A stretch of DNA of 64,000 nt from Microbacterium foliorum (GTDB lineage Bacteria > Actinomycetota > Actinomycetes > Actinomycetales > Microbacteriaceae). The translations under genes and the position numbers were made by a program. Positions 24,738 to 32,391 of the stretch are shown here, piece after piece. The stretch spans positions 248,001 through 312,000 of the forward strand of contig NZ_CP041040.1 in assembly GCF_006385575.1 (NCBI RefSeq), given 5' to 3'. Under the pieces are notes generated by a model. It saw nothing but the letters and a program-made list of their open reading frames with translations, was not told the DNA's origin and did not search any database. Every line of letters begins with the position of its first letter. Positions within the stretch are counted from its first letter, which is position 1.

Positions 24738-26258
24738 ATGACCGATGCTCCCTCCGACGCTGCACCCGACCTCGGACCCGGCATCGACCCCGAAGACCTC
24801 GCCACCACGCTGCGGGTGCTCTCGGAACTGCACCAGATCGACAACGAGCACCCCGACTTCGTGGCCGTGCGCCATGCGACCGCCGCGATGTTCAAGGCCG
24901 TCAAGCGCGTGCGTCGCAAAGAGATCCGCGATGCGATCGCCGACGCCGACAGGGCCGTCGTCGCCCGCACCGCCACCGGCGCCCCCGACCGCATCGACGA
25001 CGAGACCCGCGGCCACGATCTGGCGACCAGCGTCGTCGACGCCCCGATCGCCGGCGAACTGCTCAAGCCCCGCAACTGCTACATCTGCAAGCAGCCGTAC
25101 ACGCTGGTCGACGCGTTCTATCACCAGCTCTGCCCCGACTGCGCGCGCTTCAGCCACGGCAAGCGCAACGCTCGCACCGACCTCACCGGCAAGCGTGCGC
25201 TGCTCACCGGCGGCCGCGCCAAGATCGGCATGCACATCGCACTGCGGCTGCTGCGCGACGGCGCGCACACCACGATCACGACGCGATTCCCTCGCGACGC
25301 GGTTCGGCGCTTCTCGGCGCTGCCCGACTCGGGTGACTGGCTGCACCGCCTGCGCGTGGTCGGCATCGACCTGCGCGACCCCGCCCAGGTGATCGGTCTC
25401 GCCGACTCGGTCGCGGCTCAGGGGCCGCTAGACATCCTGATCAACAACGCCGCGCAGACTGTTCGCCGCTCGCCGGGCTCCTACTCACTACTGGCGGATG
25501 CCGAGCTGCAGCCGCTTCCCGACGGTCCGCTGCCTGAAATGGAGACGTTCGGTCACACCGTCGACCCGCATCCGCAGGCGCTGCAGGCATCGGTCGACTC
25601 GCATCCGCTGCTGTCTGTCGCGGCCCTCGGCGGCACCGTCGCCGAGCAGGGAGGCCAGGCGCTGACCGCCGAAGACCTCGCACGGCTCGCCATGGCCCCC
25701 GGGTCGTCGTCGCTCGAGAAGCACGCCGACGGCACCGCGATCGACGCCGGCGGTCTCGTGCCCGACGTGAACACCTCGAACAGCTGGGTGCAGTCGATCG
25801 ACCAGGTCGATCCGCTCGAGATGCTCGAGGTGCAGCTCGCCAACACGACCGCGCCGTTCCTGTTGATCAGTCGTCTGCGCGCCTCGATGGCCGCATCGTC
25901 GGCGAACCGCAAGTACGTGGTCAACGTCTCGGCCATGGAGGGGCAGTTCTCGCGCCGCTACAAGGGCCCCGGACACCCGCACACCAACATGGCGAAGGCC
26001 GCTCTCAACATGCTCACGCGCACCAGCGCCGGCGAGATGCTCGAGACCGACGGCATCCTGATGACCGCCGTCGACACCGGCTGGATCACCGACGAGCGCC
26101 CGCACTACACGAAGGTGCGTCTGGCCGAGGAGGGCTTCCACGCACCGCTCGACCTCGTCGACGGAGCCGCCCGCGTCTACGACCCGATCGTGCGCGGCGA
26201 GGCCGGCGAAGACATCCACGGCGTCTTCCTGAAGGACTACGAGCCCAGCCCCTGGTGA
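24738..26258 (+). CDS. zinc-ribbon SDR fusion oxidoreductase, noncanonical active site
   Basis: 506 residues. After an acidic N-terminus and a helical region (about 20-110), a zinc-ribbon-like motif appears: CYICKQPY ... LCPDC at about residues 114-136. An SDR domain follows: LLTGGRAKIGMHIA (cofactor), ILINNAAQTVR, and VNVSAMEGQF. At the usual YxxxK site the sequence is HTNMAKAAL, so the catalytic tyrosine is replaced by Thr while Lys remains; a nearby Tyr (RRYKGPG) could substitute. About 120 extra residues sit between NNA and the Ser motif. Substrate unknown. Probably a leaderless mRNA. Confidence 0.8.
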   Translation: MTDAPSDAAPDLGPGIDPEDLATTLRVLSELHQIDNEHPDFVAVRHATAAMFKAVKRVRRKEIRDAIADADRAVVARTATGAPDRIDDETRGHDLATSVVDAPIAGELLKPRNCYICKQPYTLVDAFYHQLCPDCARFSHGKRNARTDLTGKRALLTGGRAKIGMHIALRLLRDGAHTTITTRFPRDAVRRFSALPDSGDWLHRLRVVGIDLRDPAQVIGLADSVAAQGPLDILINNAAQTVRRSPGSYSLLADAELQPLPDGPLPEMETFGHTVDPHPQALQASVDSHPLLSVAALGGTVAEQGGQALTAEDLARLAMAPGSSSLEKHADGTAIDAGGLVPDVNTSNSWVQSIDQVDPLEMLEVQLANTTAPFLLISRLRASMAASSANRKYVVNVSAMEGQFSRRYKGPGHPHTNMAKAALNMLTRTSAGEMLETDGILMTAVDTGWITDERPHYTKVRLAEEGFHAPLDLVDGAARVYDPIVRGEAGEDIHGVFLKDYEPSPW

Positions 26259-26357
26259 GTCCGGCCCTGGGCTGAGGGCCGTCCGGCGTTCGACATCCGG
26301 TCGTTTGGCATCCGGCAGCCGGTCTCCGACGTCCGGCATCCGGCGTCCGGGTTCCGG

Positions 26358-26437
26358 CCATCTGGCTGACGATTCCCCGTATGGCTGGCTGAACGCGCCT
26401 CGCCGGTCAGCCAGCCGGGAATCGGTCAGCCAAATGG
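26358..26437. repeat. long imperfect inverted repeat (TGGCTGGCTGA family)
   Basis: An arm of about 31-35 bases beginning CCATCTGGCTGAC and ending GGCTGGCTGA (26358-26392) is complementary to 26407-26437 (TCAGCCAGCC ... CAGCCAAATGG) with small gaps. It lies between convergent genes. The same TGGCTGGCTGA and CGGTCAGCCA words occur at 33425-33517. The stretch before it (26280-26355) is rich in tccggc/catccgg repeats without a gene. Confidence 0.75.
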
Positions 26438-26462
26438 GCGGGAGCCGTTTACAGGAGCGGTG

Positions 26463-26801
26463 TCATCGAGCGCGTATCTCGAGGTTCGCCGACGCCCAGC
26501 TGCCGAGCTGGTCGAGGATCGGCAGCAGTCCGCGACCGCTGTCGGTCAGCGAGTACGAGACCGTGACCGGCGGGCCGGCGTCGACTGCGCGGGCGACGAG
26601 CCCTGCCTCGGCGAGTTCGGCCAGGCGGTCGGAGAGCACGGTGTCGCTGATGCCCGAGACCGCGCGCCGCAGCGAGACGAAGGTCGAAGGGCCGCCGCCG
26701 AGTGACGAGACGATCATGCCGTTCCAGCGTTTGCCGAGCACGCTGAAGGCCAGTGTGACGGCGGCGTCGCACACGTGACGCTCTTCGTCGATCTCGGCCA
26801 T
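26463..26801 (-). CDS. HxlR family transcriptional regulator
   Basis: 112 residues. The pattern CDAAVTLAFSVLGKRWNGMIV, FVSLRRAVSGISDTVLSDRLAELAEAGLV and VSYSLTDSGRGLLPIL is the HxlR winged-helix domain, with Cys11 at the position often redox- or electrophile-sensing in this family. It is divergent from the azoreductase gene, a common arrangement in which the regulator controls a quinone/azo reductase. Confidence 0.9.
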   Translation of the reverse strand: MAEIDEERHVCDAAVTLAFSVLGKRWNGMIVSSLGGGPSTFVSLRRAVSGISDTVLSDRLAELAEAGLVARAVDAGPPVTVSYSLTDSGRGLLPILDQLGSWASANLEIRAR

Positions 26802-26837
26802 GCGACCATCCTACCTGTGCTACGTTAACGCGAGTCG

Positions 26838-26866
26838 CTAAGAAAAACAGAGTGACTACGAAAAAC
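26838..26866. promoter_or_regulatory. direct repeats in the HxlR-azoR intergenic region
   Basis: CTAAGAAAAAC (26838-26848) and CTACGAAAAAC (26856-26866) are 18 bases apart. A related CTACGTTAAC lies at about 26819. They are candidate binding sites for the HxlR regulator in an AT-rich promoter region. Confidence 0.4.
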
Positions 26867-26880
26867 GAAAGGCACTTCTC

Positions 26881-27537
26881 ATGTCCCTGTTCCGCCTGGA
26901 TGCCAGCATCCTTCCCGCGTCGTCCGCCAGTCGTTCGCTCGCCGACCTCGTCGAAGCAGAGTGGACCGCGTCGCACCCGGACTCCACGGTCACCCGCCGC
27001 GATCTCGCCGCCGACCCCGTGCCCGCGACCGCCTGGGCGGATGCCGTGACCGGCGGCTTCGTCGACGAGGCGCAGCGCACTCCCGCTCAGAACGAGGCCC
27101 GCGCCCTCGCCACCACCTTCGCTGACGAGCTGATCGGCGCCGACGCGCTGCTGTTCGCCGTGCCTCTCTACAACTACGGCGTCTCGCAGCACTTCAAGAC
27201 CTGGTTCGACCTGGCCTACACGGACCCGCGCATCGACCCGCAGGGCACCGCTCTTCGCGGCAAGCCCGCCACTCTCGTGACCGTGCTCGGCGGCAACTAC
27301 GCGCCGGGAACCCCCAAGGAGGGCTGGGACCACTCCACCGGATGGCTGCGCCGCGTGCTCGAGGACGTCTGGGGCCTCGACCTGCGCATCGTCGAGCGGC
27401 CCTTCACCCTCGTGGGCGTCAATCCCGCGCTGGACGCCTTCGCCGACACCGCCCGCGAGCTCAAGGAGAACGCCGAGCAGTCGGCGCGCACCTACGGCCG
27501 CGAGCTCGCCGCACTCCGGAGCGACCAGGTCGCCTGA
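26881..27537 (+). CDS. azoR: FMN-dependent NADH:azoreductase
   Basis: 218 residues of the flavodoxin-like fold. VPLYNYGVSQHFKTWFD (about 96-112) is the diagnostic FMN-binding and dimer segment of AzoR/AcpD proteins; SSASRSLADL near the start is the phosphate loop. The enzyme reduces azo dyes and quinones with NADH, protecting from thiol and electrophile stress. The ATG has GAAAGG upstream. Control by the divergent HxlR regulator is likely. Confidence 0.88.
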   Translation: MSLFRLDASILPASSASRSLADLVEAEWTASHPDSTVTRRDLAADPVPATAWADAVTGGFVDEAQRTPAQNEARALATTFADELIGADALLFAVPLYNYGVSQHFKTWFDLAYTDPRIDPQGTALRGKPATLVTVLGGNYAPGTPKEGWDHSTGWLRRVLEDVWGLDLRIVERPFTLVGVNPALDAFADTARELKENAEQSARTYGRELAALRSDQVA

Positions 27538-27595
27538 CCTCCCGGCGGCGTGAGCGGACACCACGTCGCCACCCGTCCATCCCGGCCTGTCCATC

Positions 27596-27665
27596 TGCAG
27601 GACGAAAGCACGGATGCAGGATCGGAACACGGTTTCCGGGCCTGCATCCGTGCTTTCATCCTGCA
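27596..27665. repeat. 25-bp-arm inverted repeat between convergent genes
   Basis: The arm 27596-27620 (starting TGCAGGACGAAAGCACGG) matches the reverse complement of 27641-27665 with one mismatch in 25. The 20-base loop has a small GGAAC/GTTTCC pairing. It lies between azoR and the sensor kinase gene end, where it may end transcription in both directions. Confidence 0.8.
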
Positions 27666-27727
27666 TTCGGTGCGGGGGTAGGCGCTCGGCCGAGAGGCCC
27701 CAGCCGAGAGGTCTCAGCCGAGAGGGG

Positions 27728-28930
27728 TCAGGCGAGCGGCCCGGGGAACGGATGCGGCAGCCACACCGTCACGTTCAACCCGCCGCCCTCGACAGCCGTG
27801 AGCACGAGCGAGCCGTCGTGCGCCTGCGCGATGCGCTGCACGATCGCGAGGCCGAGGCCGACACCCACGTGATCGTCGCCATCCGCGGGCCCGTCATCGC
27901 GCCCAGGTTCGCCAGCGCGAGCACCCCTCACAGCACTAGTACTCCCGACACCTCGAGCTCTCCCCACGCTGCGGGTGCGGTCGGCGCCCCGCTGGAAGGG
28001 CTCGGCGAGCGTCGCCACAAGATGGGCGGGCAGTACGTCTCCGGTGTTCTCGACCACGAGCGCCACGGCATGCGGCAGCGTGTGCATGCGCACGACGACG
28101 GTGCCGTCGACGGGGCGATTGTGCACGATCGCGTTGTGCACGAGGTTGGTGATGAGCTGCTGCAGCAGGGCCGGCGAACCGAGCACGTTCGCGGTGTCGC
28201 CGCCGACGTCGATCGTCACGTCGCGACGCTCGGCGAGCGGAAGCAGTGTCTCGGCTGATTCCTCGGCCAGCAGCGAGAGGTCGACCGGCTCGCGAGTGAA
28301 CGTGCGGCGCTCGGCGCGGCTGAGCATCAGTAGCGCCTCGGTCAGCTCGATCGCGCGGGCGTTCACCTCGTACAACCGGTCGATCAGCGCGTCGACGTCG
28401 CGATCGGGGTCGTTGCTCGCGACCTCGAGCATCGTCTGCGAGATCGCCAGCGGTGTGCGCAGCTCGTGCGAGGCGTTGGCCGCGAACCGCTGCTGTTCGG
28501 CGAGGTGCGCCTCGAGCTGCTCGAGCATCGAGTCGAACACGTCGGCGAGGTCACGGAACTCGTCGCGCGGGCCCTCGAGCGCGACGCGGTGCGAGAGCGA
28601 CCCCTGAGCCGCGAGCTGCGCGGCTTTCCCGATGCGGTCGAGGGGAGCCAGCATCCGACCGGCGATGATCCAGCCGCCGCCCAGCCCGATCGCGAGCAGC
28701 ACGAGCATCATCACGATGGCGGCCGGGATGAAGGCGCGGATCAGATCAGAGCGGTTCGGCACGAAGAAGTCGTTGCTGATGTTCACATCTGGCACGTACC
28801 GCAGCAGGTAGAGGGCGACGGCCGCGAGCAGCCCGATGCCCGACACCACGACGACGCCCGCATAGCTCAGGGTGAGCTTCCAGCGGGCGCTCATGCCGCG
28901 GCGCCGTTTCGGGCGGATCGGGTCAGCCAT
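27728..28930 (-). CDS. sensor histidine kinase of the van-like cluster
   Basis: 400 residues. Two membrane helices (about 18-45 and 66-92) flank a short extracytoplasmic loop of some 20 residues, then a HAMP domain, phospho-acceptor His155 in ASHELRTPL, an N-box (NLVHNAIVHN) and G-box (GVGLGLAIV). Between the F-like motif (EPFQRGADR) and the G-box is an insert of about 38 residues rich in Arg, Gly and Asp. The start at 28930 overlaps the response regulator by eight bases. The short sensor loop resembles VanS types that sense cell-wall targeting compounds or membrane state. Confidence 0.85.
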   Translation of the reverse strand: MADPIRPKRRRGMSARWKLTLSYAGVVVVSGIGLLAAVALYLLRYVPDVNISNDFFVPNRSDLIRAFIPAAIVMMLVLLAIGLGGGWIIAGRMLAPLDRIGKAAQLAAQGSLSHRVALEGPRDEFRDLADVFDSMLEQLEAHLAEQQRFAANASHELRTPLAISQTMLEVASNDPDRDVDALIDRLYEVNARAIELTEALLMLSRAERRTFTREPVDLSLLAEESAETLLPLAERRDVTIDVGGDTANVLGSPALLQQLITNLVHNAIVHNRPVDGTVVVRMHTLPHAVALVVENTGDVLPAHLVATLAEPFQRGADRTRSVGRARGVGSTSAVRGARAGEPGRDDGPADGDDHVGVGLGLAIVQRIAQAHDGSLVLTAVEGGGLNVTVWLPHPFPGPLA

Positions 28931-29594
28931 CGGCATCCGTCCCGATGCGGTAGCCGACGCCCGGCACCGTGAGGATCAGCCAGGGCTCACCCAGTCTCTT
29001 GCGCAGCGACGAGACGGTGATGCGCACGGCGTTCGTGAACGGGTCTGCGTTCTCGTCCCATGCCCGCTCGAGCAGCTGCTCGGCGCTCACGACTCCGCCG
29101 GCCGCATCGATGAGCACCTCGAGCACCGCGAACTGCTTGCGGGTGAGGGCGACGTATCTGCCATCGCGGAACACCTCGCGGCGGAACGGATCGAGCCGCA
29201 GCCCCGCGATCTCGAGCACGGGCGGCCGCACACGCTGGCGCCGACGGTCGAGCGCGCGCAGCCGCAGCACGAGCTCGCGCAGCTCGAAGGGTTTGGTGAG
29301 GTAGTCGTCTGCGCCGATCTCGAACCCGGTCGCCTTGTCGTCGAGACGGTCGGCCGCGGTGAGCATGAGGATCGGGATGCCGCTGCCCGACGCCACGATC
29401 GAGCGGGCGACGTCGTCTCCCGACGGGCCGGGGATGTCGCGGTCGAGTACCGCCAGATCGTAGGAGTTGATGCTGAGCAGCTCGAGCGCCGTGTCCCCGT
29501 CGCCGGCGATGTCTGCGGCGATGGCCTCGAGTCTCAGTCCGTCGCGCACGGCCTCTGCGAGGTAGGGCTCGTCCTCGACGATCAGCACCCTCAC
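28923..29594 (-). CDS. OmpR-family response regulator of the van-like cluster
   Basis: 223 residues from a GTG at 29594 (GGGAG upstream). Receiver domain with acidic pocket VEDE, phospho-acceptor Asp51 and Lys101; winged-helix output domain from about 128 with TNAVRITVSSLRKRLG recognition region. It is cotranscribed with the kinase (8-base overlap) and divergent from the VanY-type carboxypeptidase operon, which it probably activates through repeats near 29633-29662. Confidence 0.88.
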   Translation of the reverse strand: MRVLIVEDEPYLAEAVRDGLRLEAIAADIAGDGDTALELLSINSYDLAVLDRDIPGPSGDDVARSIVASGSGIPILMLTAADRLDDKATGFEIGADDYLTKPFELRELVLRLRALDRRRQRVRPPVLEIAGLRLDPFRREVFRDGRYVALTRKQFAVLEVLIDAAGGVVSAEQLLERAWDENADPFTNAVRITVSSLRKRLGEPWLILTVPGVGYRIGTDADG

Positions 29595-29632
29595 GACACA
29601 GCTCCCATGTGCTCAGAGCTTACGCACCCCGA

Positions 29633-29662
29633 CATATCGGGAGCATATGCAAAAGCGCATAC
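29633..29662. promoter_or_regulatory. candidate response-regulator binding repeats
   Basis: CATAT at 29633, CATAT at 29644 (11 bases on) and CATAC at 29658 lie in the divergent gap between regulator and carboxypeptidase genes. Direct repeats near 11 bases apart are typical for OmpR/PhoB proteins. No clear -10/-35 pair could be fixed. Confidence 0.4.
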
Positions 29663-29696
29663 GGCGTCGCAACAGGCCCCCTTCTTGACTGAGGAC

Positions 29697-30305
29697 ATGA
29701 ACACACGCACTGCCCTCAGACAGCGACGCCTCACCGCGATCATCGGTGTCGCCCTGCTCGCCGCGGCCATCACGGGCTCGGTCGTGCTGATCGGCCAGCA
29801 GTCGCTGGCCTCGGCATCCGTCCCTCCGACCGTCTCGCCTGCATCTCTCACCGAGGCCGACGGAATCATCCGCGATGAGGGCGCCGTGTCGGTGTTCGAC
29901 GAGACGCCCGCCGTGACCAACCTCGACTCCGATCTGCTCGCTGCCGTGCGTGCCGCCGCTACTGCCGCCGAACGCGACGGCGTGCGCATGCATGTGAACA
30001 GCGGATGGCGGTCGGCCGAGTACCAGCAGGTGCTGCGGCAGGATGCCGTCGTCGAATACGGGTCTGAGGAGGAGGCCGCGCGCTGGGTCGCCACCCCTGA
30101 GAACTCGGAGCACGTGTCGGGGGATGCGATCGACCTCGGTCCGCTCACCGCACAGGACTGGTTGGCGCAGCGCGGCGATGAGTTCGGTCTCTGCCAGATC
30201 TACGCGAATGAGCGCTGGCACTTCGAACTGCGTCCGGCGGCCGTGGCGAACGGCTGCCCGCTGATGTACGACGACCCGACCGCCGACCCGAGGACTCAGC
30301 GATGA
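29697..30305 (+). CDS. D-alanyl-D-alanine carboxypeptidase, M15 (VanY/VanXY-like)
   Basis: 202 residues with one N-terminal membrane anchor (about 12-34). Zinc peptidase motifs of family M15B are intact: SEHVSGDAID with ligands His139 and Asp146, and ERWH with catalytic Glu172 and ligand His175. The enzyme trims the terminal D-Ala from peptidoglycan stems outside the membrane. It is the first gene of a coupled operon with a racemase (ATGA overlap), ligase and acyltransferase gene. The ATG at 29697 follows GAGG. Confidence 0.88.
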   Translation: MNTRTALRQRRLTAIIGVALLAAAITGSVVLIGQQSLASASVPPTVSPASLTEADGIIRDEGAVSVFDETPAVTNLDSDLLAAVRAAATAAERDGVRMHVNSGWRSAEYQQVLRQDAVVEYGSEEEAARWVATPENSEHVSGDAIDLGPLTAQDWLAQRGDEFGLCQIYANERWHFELRPAAVANGCPLMYDDPTADPRTQR

Positions 30306-31438
30306 CGACCGCGCTCACGACTGCGCACCTCACGCTCTCGCGCATGCACGCACCGACCCTGCGCACGCTGCCCGACGCGATCGCGGCGAACGTCGAGCGG
30401 ATGCGGTCGGCCACCGACGCCCGCATCATGGCGGTCGTCAAAGCCGACGGTTACGGCCTCGGCGCCGTCACCGTCGCTCTCGCCGCGATCGGCGCCGGGG
30501 CCGCGTGGCTGGGCGTGACCGATGCGGGGGATGCCGCAGAGCTGCGCGATGCGGGCATCGAGGTGCCGATCCTCGCGTGGCTGAACCCGGCGGGGGTCGA
30601 CGTCGCGCAGGTCGTCGCGGATCGCGTCGACGTCGCGGTCGGCTCCGTCGACGAGCTGCGGCAGCTGATCACCGATGCGTCGTCGCTGCCCGGTGGACGC
30701 GTGCGGGTGCATCTGCACATGGACACGGGGATGTCGCGGGGTGGGGTGCCGCTGCAGGACTGGGCCGAGCTGCTGCGGGTCGCTCGCTCGGGCCGCGACC
30801 GCATCGAGGTGGTCGGGGTCATGGGGCATCTGCCAGACGCCGACGCTGCTGACCCTGCGATGAACGCCCCGGCTGTGCTGCGGATGAGACACGCACGGGA
30901 TGCCGTGCTGCGCGCCGGGTTCGGCCCGCTGATCGTGCACCTCGCGGCGACGTCCGGCACGCTGACCGACCAGGCGACGCACTTCGACATGGTTCGCGTC
31001 GGCGCCGGGCTGGTCGGCATCGACCCATCGGAGACCGTGTCGCTGCAGGGGGCCGCGCGGCTGACGGCGTCGGTCGTGCACAGCAGCGTCGTGCCTGCGG
31101 GCACTCCGATCGGGTACGGCGGCGCGTACGTGACCGAGCGTACGACCCGCCTGAGCGTGATCGGCGTCGGGTACGCCGACGGCATCCCGCGGGAACTCGC
31201 GCCGGGCGCAGCCGTCGCGATCGACGGCATCCGCTGCCCGATCGTCGGGCGGGTCTCGATGGACCAGATCGTCGTCGATACGGGTGAGCTGGTCGTGCCC
31301 CGGGGTACGACCGCCGTCGTGTTCGGACCCGAGGCGGGCGCGGTGCCGACCGTGCAGGAGTGGGCGAGATGGGCGGCGAGCATCCCGCACACGATCGTCA
31401 CGGGCATCGGAGCACGGGTCGAGAGGGCGATCGCGTGA
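30302..31438 (+). CDS. alr: alanine racemase family (possible serine racemase, VanT-like)
   Basis: 378 residues. PLP-binding Lys47 in AVVKADGYG, catalytic region GYGGAYVTERTTRLSVIGVG and PIVGRVSMDQ define the fold-III racemase. At the C-terminus the usual IxYRVPR is IGARVER, so the residue matching Tyr354 of the Geobacillus enzyme is Ala; a non-Tyr residue there (Asn in VanT) favours serine. D-Ser or D-Ala would feed the ligase encoded next. Both ends overlap neighbouring genes by four bases. The alignment is by eye. Confidence 0.85.
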   Translation: MTTALTTAHLTLSRMHAPTLRTLPDAIAANVERMRSATDARIMAVVKADGYGLGAVTVALAAIGAGAAWLGVTDAGDAAELRDAGIEVPILAWLNPAGVDVAQVVADRVDVAVGSVDELRQLITDASSLPGGRVRVHLHMDTGMSRGGVPLQDWAELLRVARSGRDRIEVVGVMGHLPDADAADPAMNAPAVLRMRHARDAVLRAGFGPLIVHLAATSGTLTDQATHFDMVRVGAGLVGIDPSETVSLQGAARLTASVVHSSVVPAGTPIGYGGAYVTERTTRLSVIGVGYADGIPRELAPGAAVAIDGIRCPIVGRVSMDQIVVDTGELVVPRGTTAVVFGPEAGAVPTVQEWARWAASIPHTIVTGIGARVERAIA

Positions 31439-32391
31439 GAGTGCTGGTCATCGGAGGAGGTCAGAATGCCGAACACGAGGTCTCGCTCGCATCGGCGGCG
31501 GCGGTCGCAGAGGCATTGCGTGTCGGAGGACACGACGTCAGCACGGTGACGATCTCGCGCGAAGGCGTCTGGGAGGTGGTGGGCGTCTCGGAGGGTGCCA
31601 CCGCCGCCCACTCTCTCGCTCTCGCAATGCCGCTCATAGCCGCCACGGATGTCGTATTCCCCGCGGTGCATGGAGCGCTGGGTGAAGACGGCGTGCTTGC
31701 TGCGCTGTGCGCACTCGCGGGGGTTCGCGTGGTCGGATCCGGTCCGCGGGCGGGGGCGATCGGGATGGACAAGTGGGCGACGAAGCTGGTCGCCGAGGCA
31801 GCGGGGCTGCGCACGGCCAGGGGACGTCTGATCGATGCGGCCGACTGCGGGGACTTCGAGTTCGAGGGCCCCGTGGTCGTGAAGCCGGTGTCGGCCGGAT
31901 CGAGCTACGGTGTCTCGCTCGTGCGTTCGGAGCTGGAACTCGGGTCCGCGATGCGCGAAGCGGCGCGGTTCGACCGACGCATTCTCGTAGAGGAGGTCGT
32001 GCACGGGAGGGAGATCGACGTCGCCGTGATCAAGCAGGCCGGCGGAGTGCGCTGGGCGGCCCCGCCGCTCGAGATCCACGCCGCAGGGCTGTTCGACACC
32101 GGCATGAAGTATGACGGCAGTGCGCAGTTCACGGTGCCGGCGCAGCTCTCGGCTGCCGAGACGACGTCGCTCGCGCGGGCGGCGCTGACCATGTTCGACG
32201 CTCTCGGATGCGCAGGTGTCGCGAGGATGGACTTCTTCCTCACCGCCGAGGGGCCGGTGCTGAACGAGGTCAACACGATGCCGGGGTTGACCGCGGCATC
32301 CCAGGTGCCGCGGATGTTCGCGGCAGCCGACGTGTCGTACGTCGCGCTGGTGTCGCGCCTCGTGCGCGCCGCCGAGGTGCCGGGGCGGTGA
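31435..32391 (+). CDS. D-alanine--D-X ligase (Ddl/VanC-type ATP-grasp)
   Basis: 318 residues from a GTG overlapping the racemase stop (GTGA). ATP-grasp features: GGGQNAEHEVSLASA, PAVHGALGEDG, VVKPVSAGSSYGVS and MDFFLTAEGPVLNEVNTMPG. The omega loop reads LFDTGMKYDGSAQFTVPA, retaining Lys-Tyr as in D-Ala-D-Ala and D-Ala-D-Ser ligases, not the His of D-Ala-D-Lac types. With a separate carboxypeptidase and racemase in one operon, D-Ala-D-Ser synthesis is the best guess, D-Ala-D-Ala the alternative. Confidence 0.85.
   Translation: MRVLVIGGGQNAEHEVSLASAAAVAEALRVGGHDVSTVTISREGVWEVVGVSEGATAAHSLALAMPLIAATDVVFPAVHGALGEDGVLAALCALAGVRVVGSGPRAGAIGMDKWATKLVAEAAGLRTARGRLIDAADCGDFEFEGPVVVKPVSAGSSYGVSLVRSELELGSAMREAARFDRRILVEEVVHGREIDVAVIKQAGGVRWAAPPLEIHAAGLFDTGMKYDGSAQFTVPAQLSAAETTSLARAALTMFDALGCAGVARMDFFLTAEGPVLNEVNTMPGLTAASQVPRMFAAADVSYVALVSRLVRAAEVPGR

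Noticed and set aside
30451..32079. Minus-strand open frame of 542 codons opposite the racemase and ligase
   Set aside because: It spans two convincing enzymes and their overlap; no ribosome binding site or motif supports it.
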